Source of the DNA: Mycteria americana
Lineage: Eukaryota; Chordata; Aves; Ciconiiformes; Ciconiidae
Assembly (NCBI RefSeq): GCF_035582795.1
Contig: NC_134366.1
Span: 35,799,926-35,863,925, forward strand
Length of the DNA stretch: 64,000 nucleotides
Direction of reading: 5' to 3'
Shown here: in pieces, positions 54,000 through 64,000 of the stretch
Layout: the number at the start of each line of letters is the position of its first letter
Position numbering within the stretch: position 1 is the first letter of the stretch
Made by a program: the position numbers and the translations under genes
Notes under the pieces: model-generated
The model's input: the letters and a program-made list of their open reading frames with translations, nothing else
The model's database searches: none
Told to the model about the DNA's origin: nothing

Positions 54000-56900
54000 T
54001 CATCTTCCTAGAATAGTTTCAAAATCTCATGGCTTTCATGGGAAGGAGTACCTGCCTCCCAGGAGCATGTTAGAGAATTTTATCCTTTGCATTTAACAGT
54101 AGCACAGGTCAAGAGAATTTATCTTCTACTATAGAAAACCTGGAAAATGCTGTCTACTATACAAATTAATTTAAATCCAGCTTAAATCCAGCCCATGGAG
54201 GCGATGCCTCCAGTGATCACTTCAAATCACTTTAAAGTTAAATCAAAAAACTCTTACAAAAACACATTGAATTTCTTTGTTATTCTAACAATGTTTTAGG
54301 AGTAAGTTTTGAAAGGCACTAACAGCACTGAATGCAAGAAGCCCAAACCCCTGCAAAAGCCCATGTGGTACCTAATCAGTACCTGGTGCTGGGTGCTAGG
54401 ACGTAATTCTGTCCCTCACAGTCTAAAAGAAAGAATATGTAGATGCAATAATCAATAAGTGGGAATGAGAGGAAGAGTCACAGATTCAAGAAATGTCCTG
54501 ATCGCATTTGTGCTCCCAAACCCATGATTTCCTTCCCTAAACCCTTTGGATTTCCCAAACCCAAAGGAAATCCCATTATTTCCTTTTTGGGGCGAGGAGA
54601 GGATGCATGGCACAAGGGGAATCTTTTGATACATCTATCACATTGCATCTGACTTTCTTTTGATCCTGAGCACTGGGTACCTAATCTGGAGCACAACTGC
54701 TGTCCGCACATCTGACTTTACCGGTGGGCAGGATCCTGTGGAAAAATTTGTGGGTGCTTTCTTTGACCAAAACAAGGGAGTGCAGTGGGACTCTCCACCT
54801 TGTCTTATAAAGCATAAAACCAAAATCCCTGTAATTCGTTGTGTTTTAAAAGTCTTTTCCTGCCCAATCAGTATAGCACTGTGGCTCAAGGAAGTCAAGA
54901 AGTAAAAATAGAGTCTAGTGTAAGAATAACTCCTCTCCTTTCTTTTTATTTTTAAGTATTGATAACTAGAATTATCCTCTCCATTGTATCAGTGCAAAGA
55001 TGCTCTGGATCAAACCCTATCTTTAGTAAATATAAACAGTTAATCCATTAGTCCAAAGACTTATGGGCATATCTATTAGAGAGAGATAGGTTTATACTAC
55101 CATACAATTAGGAGAGTATATTTAAGAGTCTTTATGTCACTTGTTAAGATCTCTTTTTTTTGTTTTTTAGTTGTTACAGGAGTGAACTCATTACAACTCA
55201 AGCTTGCTCCACACTTCAGAGGAGGGTAAGGTAGTAATTAAGTGAATTGTACACACCTCTCACCTGCCCTCACCAAAATTAGAGTTAAAAGGATTGGTGA
55301 GGGAAAGGCCACATCCCCCACAAACAGACAGAAGCTCCTGCATGCTGCTGGGGGACAAAACTTTGGTTGCAGGACTCCCTGTGCTGTTGTAGCATCCCCT
55401 CTTCCTTGTGTCTCCTGTTGAGCAGTTGTCACTCACAGTTTGAAAAAAGAATACAACCCCTTCTCCCGAGGACATGCAATAAGGGATGCAATAAGAACAA
55501 GGAAGATTCAATAAGAAGATTCAAGGAAGATGCAATAAGAACAAGGAGGTGTCATGGGCTCACTTACGCTCTCAAACCACAAAGTTTTTCCCCATATGAG
55601 CAAGGGGTGGATGCGCAGAATGGGGGAAGCCTTTCGATACTGCCCATTTTTTTCCACTATTAATAATGCTCAATTGTCCCCAGTGACCCCTCTCCCATAG
55701 GCACACGCATTACACTGAGTGTATTTTTGAGCAACTCATAAGGCAGCAGGTACTGGCTGTGTCTAGTATAGAGAGGAACAGACAGGAAAGAGAACAGTTT
55801 GAGGGAAATTAAGACACAAGCAGAAATCCGAAGAGAACAGTTACGAATCCTCGTGGCTGGCTCATGCTTTGCCTGCATGTTACAGCATTACATATGTCAG
55901 GTTAGTTAGAGAGCTCCTCGTGACAGGGACAATACCTCCTACATGTCTAAACAGAGCCTAACAAGATAAGGCCTCGAGGCAACTGGCAACACAGTTAAAA
56001 ACCATATATGCAGGTTGATTGACAGAACGTGGCGAGACAGATCACTGTGCTTAGATTTCTTTCGGGAAGCTCCTGTTGCAAATGTGGCAAATCAGTCACT
56101 GAATCCACTAAACCCCTCAGGACAGAAGACGAACCCCTTGCTAACATGCCACAGCAAACAGCAACGAGAGCCAGAAATTTTTCCATGGGGAAGCGTGCCA
56201 TGAAAAGGGTGGTGCCAGGACAGGCTCTGCACCTACTCTGCTTGAAGAAAGCAAGGACCCAGGTGATGGCTGAGGAACAAACACTTATACCGTCTTTGTG
56301 GAACCCAAACACTTGGCTGACATCAAACATTTATTCTCAAATATTACCTCTCTTGGAAGCAGGCAGAAACACAAAGAAAAGAAAGACTGACTATTTCCCT
56401 GCAGTCACATAGAGAATGCAAGAACAGGGGCAGGTTTGCACGAGCACTAACTCTCTGCCTTTCCCTCCTTTCCTTATGCAGCTTTGGTCTGATTCCAGCT
56501 TGGCTTGCCCTCCTCTGCACAGCTGGCAATGCAGTAGCTCTTTCCCTTGGTGGGACGGGAAGACAGTGGGGACTGGCCTGGCCTAGCTGGTGTTTCCTTC
56601 CCCTCTCCACTGATCACCTCCCCTCCGGCAGCAATGCAGCAGCCCAGTGCCCCTTCCCCTTCTTCTCTCATGGGTTCTTGGCAGCAGCTCTCCTTCCATC
56701 ATCGGTAGGGTAACAGCTGGGCTGGGAAAGTGGGACTTGGGCGGACAGAGGAGAAGCTGAGTTCTCACATTCCAGCAAAGAGGAGGTGGTGACAGCCACA
56801 GCAGAAGTAATACATCTCCCCAAAATGGCTTGGCACCAGCAAAACTGTGATTTGAGGAAATTCAAATTTGTCTACTGGGGTTGTCCTCACTCACAGGAGG

Positions 56901-59869
56901 GCCTGTCAGGAAGGAAGATTCCTTCAAAATAACCAGGTGATGGAGCAACCATCACTGCTGCGTATATTTTCCCTCTGGTCTTTGCAGTGCTAAGGTGCAT
57001 TTACAGCAAAGCTTGTTGAGCAGCAAGGGCACAAGCTGGTCCCCAGTGGCAAAGCTATGTCATGGCTGCCTAAGATGTTCGGCACAGTCCAAAGCAGCAC
57101 AAGTTCCAGCTCTGCTGGAGCAGAAGAACTGGGTTGTATGTGTGCTACCTGCTGAATGTAGGGAAGAAAAAGGTACTTTTAGCAGGATATTGAACAGATT
57201 AGGAGGCATGAAGATTTGTATTGGCCTAAACATAAGCATGTTGCTAAAAGTAAAGTTTCACTAGTATTTTGACAGAGATCCTCCAAGAGTCTACGTGACT
57301 GGCCATCTCTTGGACTCACATATTCTAGCCACCATCTCCATCTTCCGCCTCCTGCCCTTTCTGGGTTTCACTAGTTTGTTGAAGGCTACCACTTCTTTTC
57401 AGGAGGCTTTACGTGCTTTTGATAACTCAGAAGAAGGGATGGCGCATTGCAGTCACCACCTCCCAATGTTGTATCTCCCAAGAGATGGCCATGTTGTAAG
57501 CTGCTCCCCTGGCAGGGGGCTAGGTAGGAAGAATACCTTCAAGGCTCTTACTAGCATGCTATGTCTCCAGCATTATTACCACACAAATCTTTTCCTATGA
57601 AAAAAACAGACCGGTCACCCTGAAACCAGTTCTGTACCTGTACATTAATGCCTGTACTTTGCACTGGAACATGGGTTACAGAGAAATGTGAGCAAAATGT
57701 ATTTGCTTGTTCCATCTAGCAGGCAACTACCTTGAGCCAAACAAATAAAACACATTTTTTTAAAAAGCCTTTTGCTTCCTGCAGAATACCGCTTTGTTTG
57801 CCATCATTGTTTGGCAAATAGGAAAGGGCTTATCTCTCCTTCCCAGAAACTAGTGCAGCTATAGAAGAGCTCCAGAAACTTGTCAGTCTTTACTAAGAAA
57901 AAAATATTGGTTTAACAGGCCTTGCCAGGAAATTATCTGAACCTTCAGAAAGAGAGAAGGTGTAAAAATTAGTTCACTGGGCTATGCTATTCTTTCCTGA
58001 TTTTTAGTGTTCAGTTCCAATTCAAGGATCTTATCAGGTGTATTTTCAAAAGCGAACTACGGTAACCTTTAGCATTAGAGCGTTCCCATATTAGATATTT
58101 CTTGGTTAGCTGCAAAATTAGCGTTTACCTCTCCAGTGCAAAATGTGCCATATTTTTGTTTGATTAATTTGTAATTAAAATTTAAGCTAGTATGTCTGGT
58201 TTCTAGCAGATGGCGGCAAAGGCATAGCTTTGACCGTAGTTACAGTTTTGTTTAACCCCCTCCAGAGAAACATAGTTACTGTGCATTAATATACAGCCTT
58301 TCACCACCAGACCTGTTAGTGTACATTATGGACTAATAATAATAATTATATTGTCAAACAATTCAAACTGCGTAACAATACAAGCTCCTCTGAAATGTGA
58401 AGCGCTAGAGGTAATGAAACCTGCTTTTCTTTATACAGTCAGCTCAAACCTCTTTTTGAGCAATCTGGTGTTAAATAAATAATGGGCCTGGTTGCCCCCT
58501 CCTTCAGGAGAAACCATAGGAGGGAGCAGAGTGGGAGGAAATCTCCAGGAAGTTTTGCCTTGTCAAGATTGTGCCTAAGCTTTTTCCTGAGGGTGGAGTT
58601 GCTCGTGCCCTACGATGCCCTCTTCTCCCATGCATGTGAATGGGGGTGTAAAAAGACACTCCACCTGGAGGAGATTTTGGTGAGGGTCTCAGGCAGGCCA
58701 GGAAAGGATGGGTGGGCCCTTCTTGGCATGGCCGTTGCGCTTTCACTGGGCACGCAAAGGACACATGGCATCACTACTACAGCGATGGCTGTTCTTCTTT
58801 ATGGAACCATGGGGTCTGGCAGCCGAGCATTGCATCCTCTTGGCTCTGGGGCCACGGCCCAAGCTCTCTAATAGGACAGGGACCCTGTTTTGACTTGAGT
58901 GTCAGTAACCTGCCCATTTCTAGAGCACAGTTTTGCGGTTCTCTATGCCGCTAATCAACCCAGTGTACCTAGGTGACTTGTCCTGACTAGCGCTTTTTGT
59001 TAATTTAGTCCCTCGTTGAAAACTTAAGAGTTGTGAGAGCAGGTGAAGCTTAAAGTCTCCTGCAATTTCAGCACGGTAGAAGCTGAAGGAATGTGGCAGA
59101 TGTTTTCCTAAATCTGAGCATGCACTTGTGCAGACTTAGTGCTACGAGCAGAAGACAGAGGGTGCGGTGAGGCACAGGCTTGCACGTGAGTGCTTTGAGA
59201 GGCTTTGTTGGTAGCTCTTCCTTTCCCACCGTTTGTTCAGAAGTTGTTTCCCCACAGGTGAGACGCTGCAATAGTTACAGTCCAGGCCAGCTCCCCTAAG
59301 CCGCTGCAGCCTATGGGGTGACTGCCCTGGACCCGGGCGGGAGCACACACAGGATCTGCGACCGGGGCTGCTAGGATGACAACCTCCAGCAGCGACACAG
59401 TAGCAAGCAGGCAGAGACCATAATGTCTTAAGCTGCTTCTGCTGTCTCGGATACCGCCGTGTGATTGAGGACGCTATGGAAAGCAGACACACGCAGACAA
59501 AGCCGGGGGTGTCAGAGGATATCACGGAGCGGGAGCTAATCCATTCATCCTCCTCGTGCCTTTGTGGAGTGACCTATGTCAGATACAAACCTGCTTTTCT
59601 AGGTCAAAGCCACATGTGGGAGGTGTGGTACAAAACCCAGAAGATTCAGCTACTTTTTGCACAAACATTGCTTAACCTTTTCCCCACGAAACCTCCCTCT
59701 CAGGTGCGCCCAGGTACATTTGTCCTCACCAGGCAGGACAGAATTTCCTGGCGCCTGCCTTTGTTTTTTGCTTCACCGCTTCGGTCTTCAGACTCACCTG
59801 AAAAAAACCTCCCAGGGAGGAGGAAAAAGACAAGCCAGATTTTCCGGGGATCTCCCGCTTTCTGCTTGC
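54000..59869. other. Intergenic, no gene recognised (second half)
   Basis: Contains a 44-bp-period duplication at 55485-55547 and an AT-rich block at 58030-58440 that may be conserved non-coding sequence. No coding exon is supported. Confidence 0.5.
55485..55547. repeat. Short repeat, period 44 bp
   Basis: GATGCAATAAGAACAAGGA occurs at 55485 and 55529, with related AAGATTCAATAAGAAG sequence between them. Confidence 0.8.
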
Positions 59870-60350
59870 GGCAGGCGAGGGGGACCCCGCAGGGGCCGCG
59901 GCCGGGCTCTCCGCACCCTGGGGGGCTGCGGCCGCGGGCGGTTGGGTGCTGCAATGGTGCCATCTCCTGGAACAAACCCGCAGAGCAGGGCCTGGCCCGG
60001 GCTTCGGTGACTCGGCCAGAGCTTGCCAGAGCTGCCGCAGCGCTCGGTGCGTGGAGAACCGGCCTGCGAGAGGCCGGGGGGGGCTCGGTGGGCGCCGGGA
60101 GCGCCGGGCACAAACCGCCCCAGGGGCGGGTCCCGGGGGTCGGCGATGGCAGAAGCGTGCAGGGCCGGGGGGCACACAGGGAACGTGAGCCGAGGCAGCT
60201 CCCGGGGTGAGCGGGCTGGGCTCAGCAGGGCTTTCTTTGCTGGAACTCGTATGAGGGAGCTTTGGATCTGAGATGCTCGACCGAGAGAGCCGCACAGCTG
60301 AGCTGCTCCGCCGCGCGCTGGTGCCGCTCCCCGGGTTTTGCGAGAATGGG
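59870..60350. promoter_or_regulatory. Orphan CpG island
   Basis: GC- and CpG-rich block about 15 kb from the CDCA7L start with no recognised gene. Long ORFs on both strands here look like a by-product of base composition. On + it has good donor-like sites (GAG|GTGAGC near 60367, GTGAGC near 60205), so it may be the first exon of an unannotated transcript. Confidence 0.65.
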
Positions 60351-63300
60351 TCCTGTGAAACTGGGAGGTGAGCCAGGCCCAGAGCAAACCACTGGATCTG
60401 ATTTATCACACGGAAAATCTGGCTAAGCCCTCCCAGCTGGGGCTGAGAGCTTTGGTTATGGAGGGAAGAGGTCCCTCGTACCTGGCCTCTGGTCCCTGAA
60501 CTGCTTCTCCCCCCTCTCTGAGTTACCTGTCGCCACAGCAATACTGCTTCAGGAAAGGATGGAAAGCCTTCCAGTAACGGTCAAACTAGGCAAACTTTCA
60601 CTCTGTTCTTCCCAGCGCCAAGCAGATGGAACAATGATTAGTACTAAGGCAAGAAAATAACTGGGATCTAAAACATTCCTAAGAAAAAAAAAAATCCCAG
60701 AAAACCGGAGACCTATTAGTTCATTCTGTCTGCCCCCCAGCAGTCGGAGAAACAGTGAGCACAATTTGTCCTAGAGCACACTGTACTGTACCGTATGGCT
60801 CCAAATTCTCCTCCTACTTATATTGGTATACATCAAGAAGCCAGTGGATTTACACAGGTATAAAACTGGCATTATCAGTTCCTGGGTCTCCTTAAATATT
60901 ACTAAACCCTACTGCTGATTCTTCTTTGTTTGCCTGTTAGAAACAATTGTTAAAAAGGCACATGCATTTATCCCTAGCACACTGTATCATGTGAAGGAGT
61001 TCTTTTATTGGCTTTGATCTTTCTTTTTACTTTTGTTATTTCTTTGAAGAAATGCAGGATTATTACCTCAATCTAGCCAGCTGGCCTGCTGGGGCTCCCT
61101 TTGCTACATCAGGGGTTTCTCTTTTTTCTAATCCTCTCTTTATGGATAATCCTTCTCTACCTTCTAATGACTCTTGGCTAAGGAGTGTATTTTGTTATTA
61201 CTACCTGTTGTTTAGAAATTCATTTTATTTGGTGTAGGTGTTGCTAATTGTTTGCTAATGAAAACCTTGCTACAGTCAATGTGGTCAGGATTATGCTGGT
61301 CTTCATGGTGATTAACCCTTTCTTCCTATCTGTTCTGATTTAGATTTCCCCATGCGCTTTTCAGTTTTTAAATATCAAGCCTAATTCTATTTTTTGGGGC
61401 CCATGGTAGAGGTTTCTGTGCACTTCCAGGTAGCATAGGGAACTTTTGCTTCCCATGAGAGGTTTAAAAAAGGCAGAAGTTGGCATTTTGTAATCTGCAA
61501 AATGTTTGTACATGCAAATGCAGTGATGTCTAAGGTAAGTCCTGGAACAAAATGTGTAGGACATATCTACAGCTTAGGACAAGGGATGGAGATCATTCTG
61601 TTTTACAGAAATGTGGATAATCTCGAGGCAGGGAAGACTGTATACTCTTAAAGACTCTTTGTATTCCTCTGTAGCATACACGCTATTTAGACACAATATG
61701 TATCCCCTTTACACACAAAGAATGAAGAATAAGCCCTGCTTTGAAGAATTTACAGATTAAAAAGACAAAGGCAGATCAACAGCATTAGGAAGACAAAGAG
61801 CAACAGCTGTGCAACATAATAAAAATACAAAGCTTGTCAGTTACCATTCCCTCCTCCCCCTTCGTTTCATTCCCTCAGCCTGACCTTATATCTCATCAGT
61901 TGCCTTACAGCCACCTTATCAAGAGGGATAATGGATTCAGGGAGGTGATGCCCCAGCCCACACACCGCCCAAACTATAGGATCTCTGAATATTGAGGTGT
62001 GTACCAAGACTGGGGCCTTTAGGAGGGAAGTGCAATGCAGGATGCACCTTCTCGGGCAGCGGTGCCCAAGAAGAAGCCCCCCCCATGCCCGTCCATACTT
62101 TGGAGAGTGGAGTTTTGCCTCCACTTCCAAACTGTTGGAAAAAGGATGAAGCTCCGGCTGCGTAAAGAGGAACCCGCCTCTGCCCCCATCCCTCTCTTCC
62201 TTAGGGATGGGGAGGGGAAGGAGCCAAGAGCTAACGTGGGTCCAGGTGCATGGCAGTGCACTGTTCGGGAAAAGCAGCAGCCAAAGCCCTGGCCCTTCAG
62301 CCTGGAAAATCCAGGGGACTCTTGCTGATGAGGGATTTATAAACCTGACTTCTGGCTCCCCCAAAGGCAGTTGCAGCTCATCTGTGGCTACACATCATTC
62401 CCATACCAAGGAACCTTAGGGCCTTTTTGAATTAATTTTACCTCAAGTGAGGTTCATTTTTAAAAACCTGAGCCTGAATGTCTTCATGCTCTGAAGTATG
62501 TCCAGTTGGAATACCATGGCTCAGAACAGTCCTTAACTTCATGCTTTGCATGCCATATACTGTGTTAGCTATTGGCATGTGATGAAGAATTCAGCACTGT
62601 AAGTGACCAGAGTAAAACCAGGAATGCTCCACTATTGCTGCAGGTAACAGCTGGGACAAGCAAGGAAGAAATTAATATTGAAAAAAGAGAGGGAGAGAAA
62701 GGGTCGTATCTTAAAGGTCTAGAGAGCTTTTGTTTGATTGCTTCAGTATCGTCCTGGTTGCTGAATACTAATGTGCTTTAACTCTTTCTCATCAGAGTCT
62801 AGACCTTTCTGAGTTCCTCTGACAGCCAAGGCATTGTGGTACATCACCAGGATGTTATTCAGCCCATCTCTCCATAATAAAAATATAAATGTCTTTGTAT
62901 TATTTTTCCCAGTCACCATTGCCAATTTTGCAGGGTGCCAGACAACCGTGCTACTGTGTGTAACTGTGGCACCCGGCCAGTCTTGTGTAACCATATTATT
63001 CAATTGCTCATTTAGGCTCAAAGCAAAACCAGGTTGGCACTAGCTTTTCAAAGCTGGCTTCAGCAAAGGCTCCTTTCTTTGAGCAACCAGTGAGCAGAAG
63101 GGGAAAAAAGAAGGGTAGGAAGACTGGGGCCAACCAGGAATAAAACTGAGCAGCCCAGAGAGCAGCATCTCAGTTTGCTCAGGTTACCTTTCTGCTGCCT
63201 CTCTGGGAGAGTGAGGGAATGAGGAAAAATCAGGTAATGTGGGTAATACAACAGATCTGAGCTGCTGCTGTGGCAACTTGGGTGATGCTCCTCATCCTCT

Positions 63301-64000
63301 CCCATACAGCTCATGCTTTTTTGGCTCAGGTAGAGGCACAGCATCAGCACAGGTCCAGGACCAGCCGAGCTGCATGTTCTCCCCACTGACCCCAGGCTAA
63401 AGACCCTTCTCAGAAGCAGGACTGCAAAGTGGCAACGGCCACGTGGCTCCAGCCCAGCCAGTGCTGAGGCTGCGCTGAGCTGCCCTGCCAGGCTCACGCA
63501 CTGGCAAAGCTTCTTACCTTGGGCTTGATGCCACACAACTGCAGGTGACTGCTGGCTTCAGCAGTAGCGCCGTGGCATTTGCACAGCAGTCTCAGACATA
63601 AGCTAATGGGTCTGGTTGGACCCAGGCTGGTTTGCGTAGAGTAATCATGAGCATCTCTGCACCCATGAGTAAGCCATTGTTGACTAAAAGGGTTAAAAGT
63701 GTAGGACGGGACACTCTTGTTAGCATGATTATAACCCACTTATTTGGAGTCAGAAGGGCTTTTAAAATCTGGGTAGAAGCTTTCTTTCATCTTTTTCTCC
63801 TTTCCTTACCATGTTCAAATTATCTCTCTCGCTCTTCTGCCCATTCGGCTCTTCATTACTGGGGGGAGAGTCTTCTCCTGCCTTCAGCCCAGCTCATCTC
63901 AGCACAGTTTCAGGGTAAGCTTTGGAAACCAGACAGCGATCACTACTGCCAGCATGCACTGAGACCAGACAAACATCCTGTTTCAGTCTAACTGCTTCTA
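60351..64000. other. Intergenic, no gene recognised (window end)
   Basis: Mixed-composition sequence with only short ORFs lacking recognisable domains. No repeat family was identified with confidence. Confidence 0.5.

Noticed and set aside
59461..60541. ORFs of 249 (+), 271 (-) and 197 (-) codons
   Set aside because: Mutually overlapping, low-complexity Pro/Arg/Ala/Gly-rich products of GC-rich sequence with no recognisable domain.
45563..64000. Exons of RAPGEF5, expected next from human gene order
   Set aside because: No segment on either strand gave recognisable Rap-GEF wording; the gene probably lies beyond the window.

Overview
The window looks like autosomal DNA from a bird. Two lines of evidence support this. 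CR1-type LINE fragments with the typical avian 3' end (tandem 8-bp ATTCTGTG-like units) lie at 17187-17473 and 45272-45562. A dynein heavy-chain gene and a CDCA7-family gene also sit tail to tail, the DNAH11/CDCA7L order known from other amniotes. The species cannot be fixed from sequence alone. There is no prokaryotic or phage content.

Layout. From 1 to 24251 the + strand carries the last 13 recognisable coding exons of DNAH11, an axonemal outer-arm beta-type dynein heavy chain. They run from the end of the AAA+ ring through the D6 region to the C-terminal domain and stop codon. From 25510 to 45019 the - strand carries all of CDCA7L (R1/RAM2/JPO2): 10 coding exons and a model of 470 residues that ends in the cysteine-rich CDCA7-type zinc finger. 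The two stop codons are only about 1.26 kb apart, and each gene's candidate polyadenylation signal lies in or close to the other gene's 3' region. CDCA7L starts in a CpG island (about 44510-45180) with an E2F-type site, a CACGTG E-box, CGG/GAG triplet runs and a near-perfect 90-bp palindrome just inside intron 1. A CR1 fragment lies about 250 bp upstream of its ATG. From 45.6 to 64 kb no gene is recognised. That stretch holds one orphan CpG island (about 59870-60350), simple repeats, short tandem duplications and AT-rich blocks that may be conserved non-coding sequence.

Points of interest. The DNAH11 exons are well conserved, yet one has an unrescued frameshift (A6 run at 22019), and another breaks frame near 1435-1439, where a nearby acceptor could restore it. 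Two exon junctions also lack family residues. This means either recent decay of the gene or indel errors in the assembly. One DNAH11 intron (19287-19406) is a 120-nt GC-AG intron that is in frame and free of stops. CDCA7L keeps both LEDGF/p75-binding-type motifs and all expected zinc-finger cysteines. Its predicted N-terminus is an arginine run encoded by a CGG repeat.
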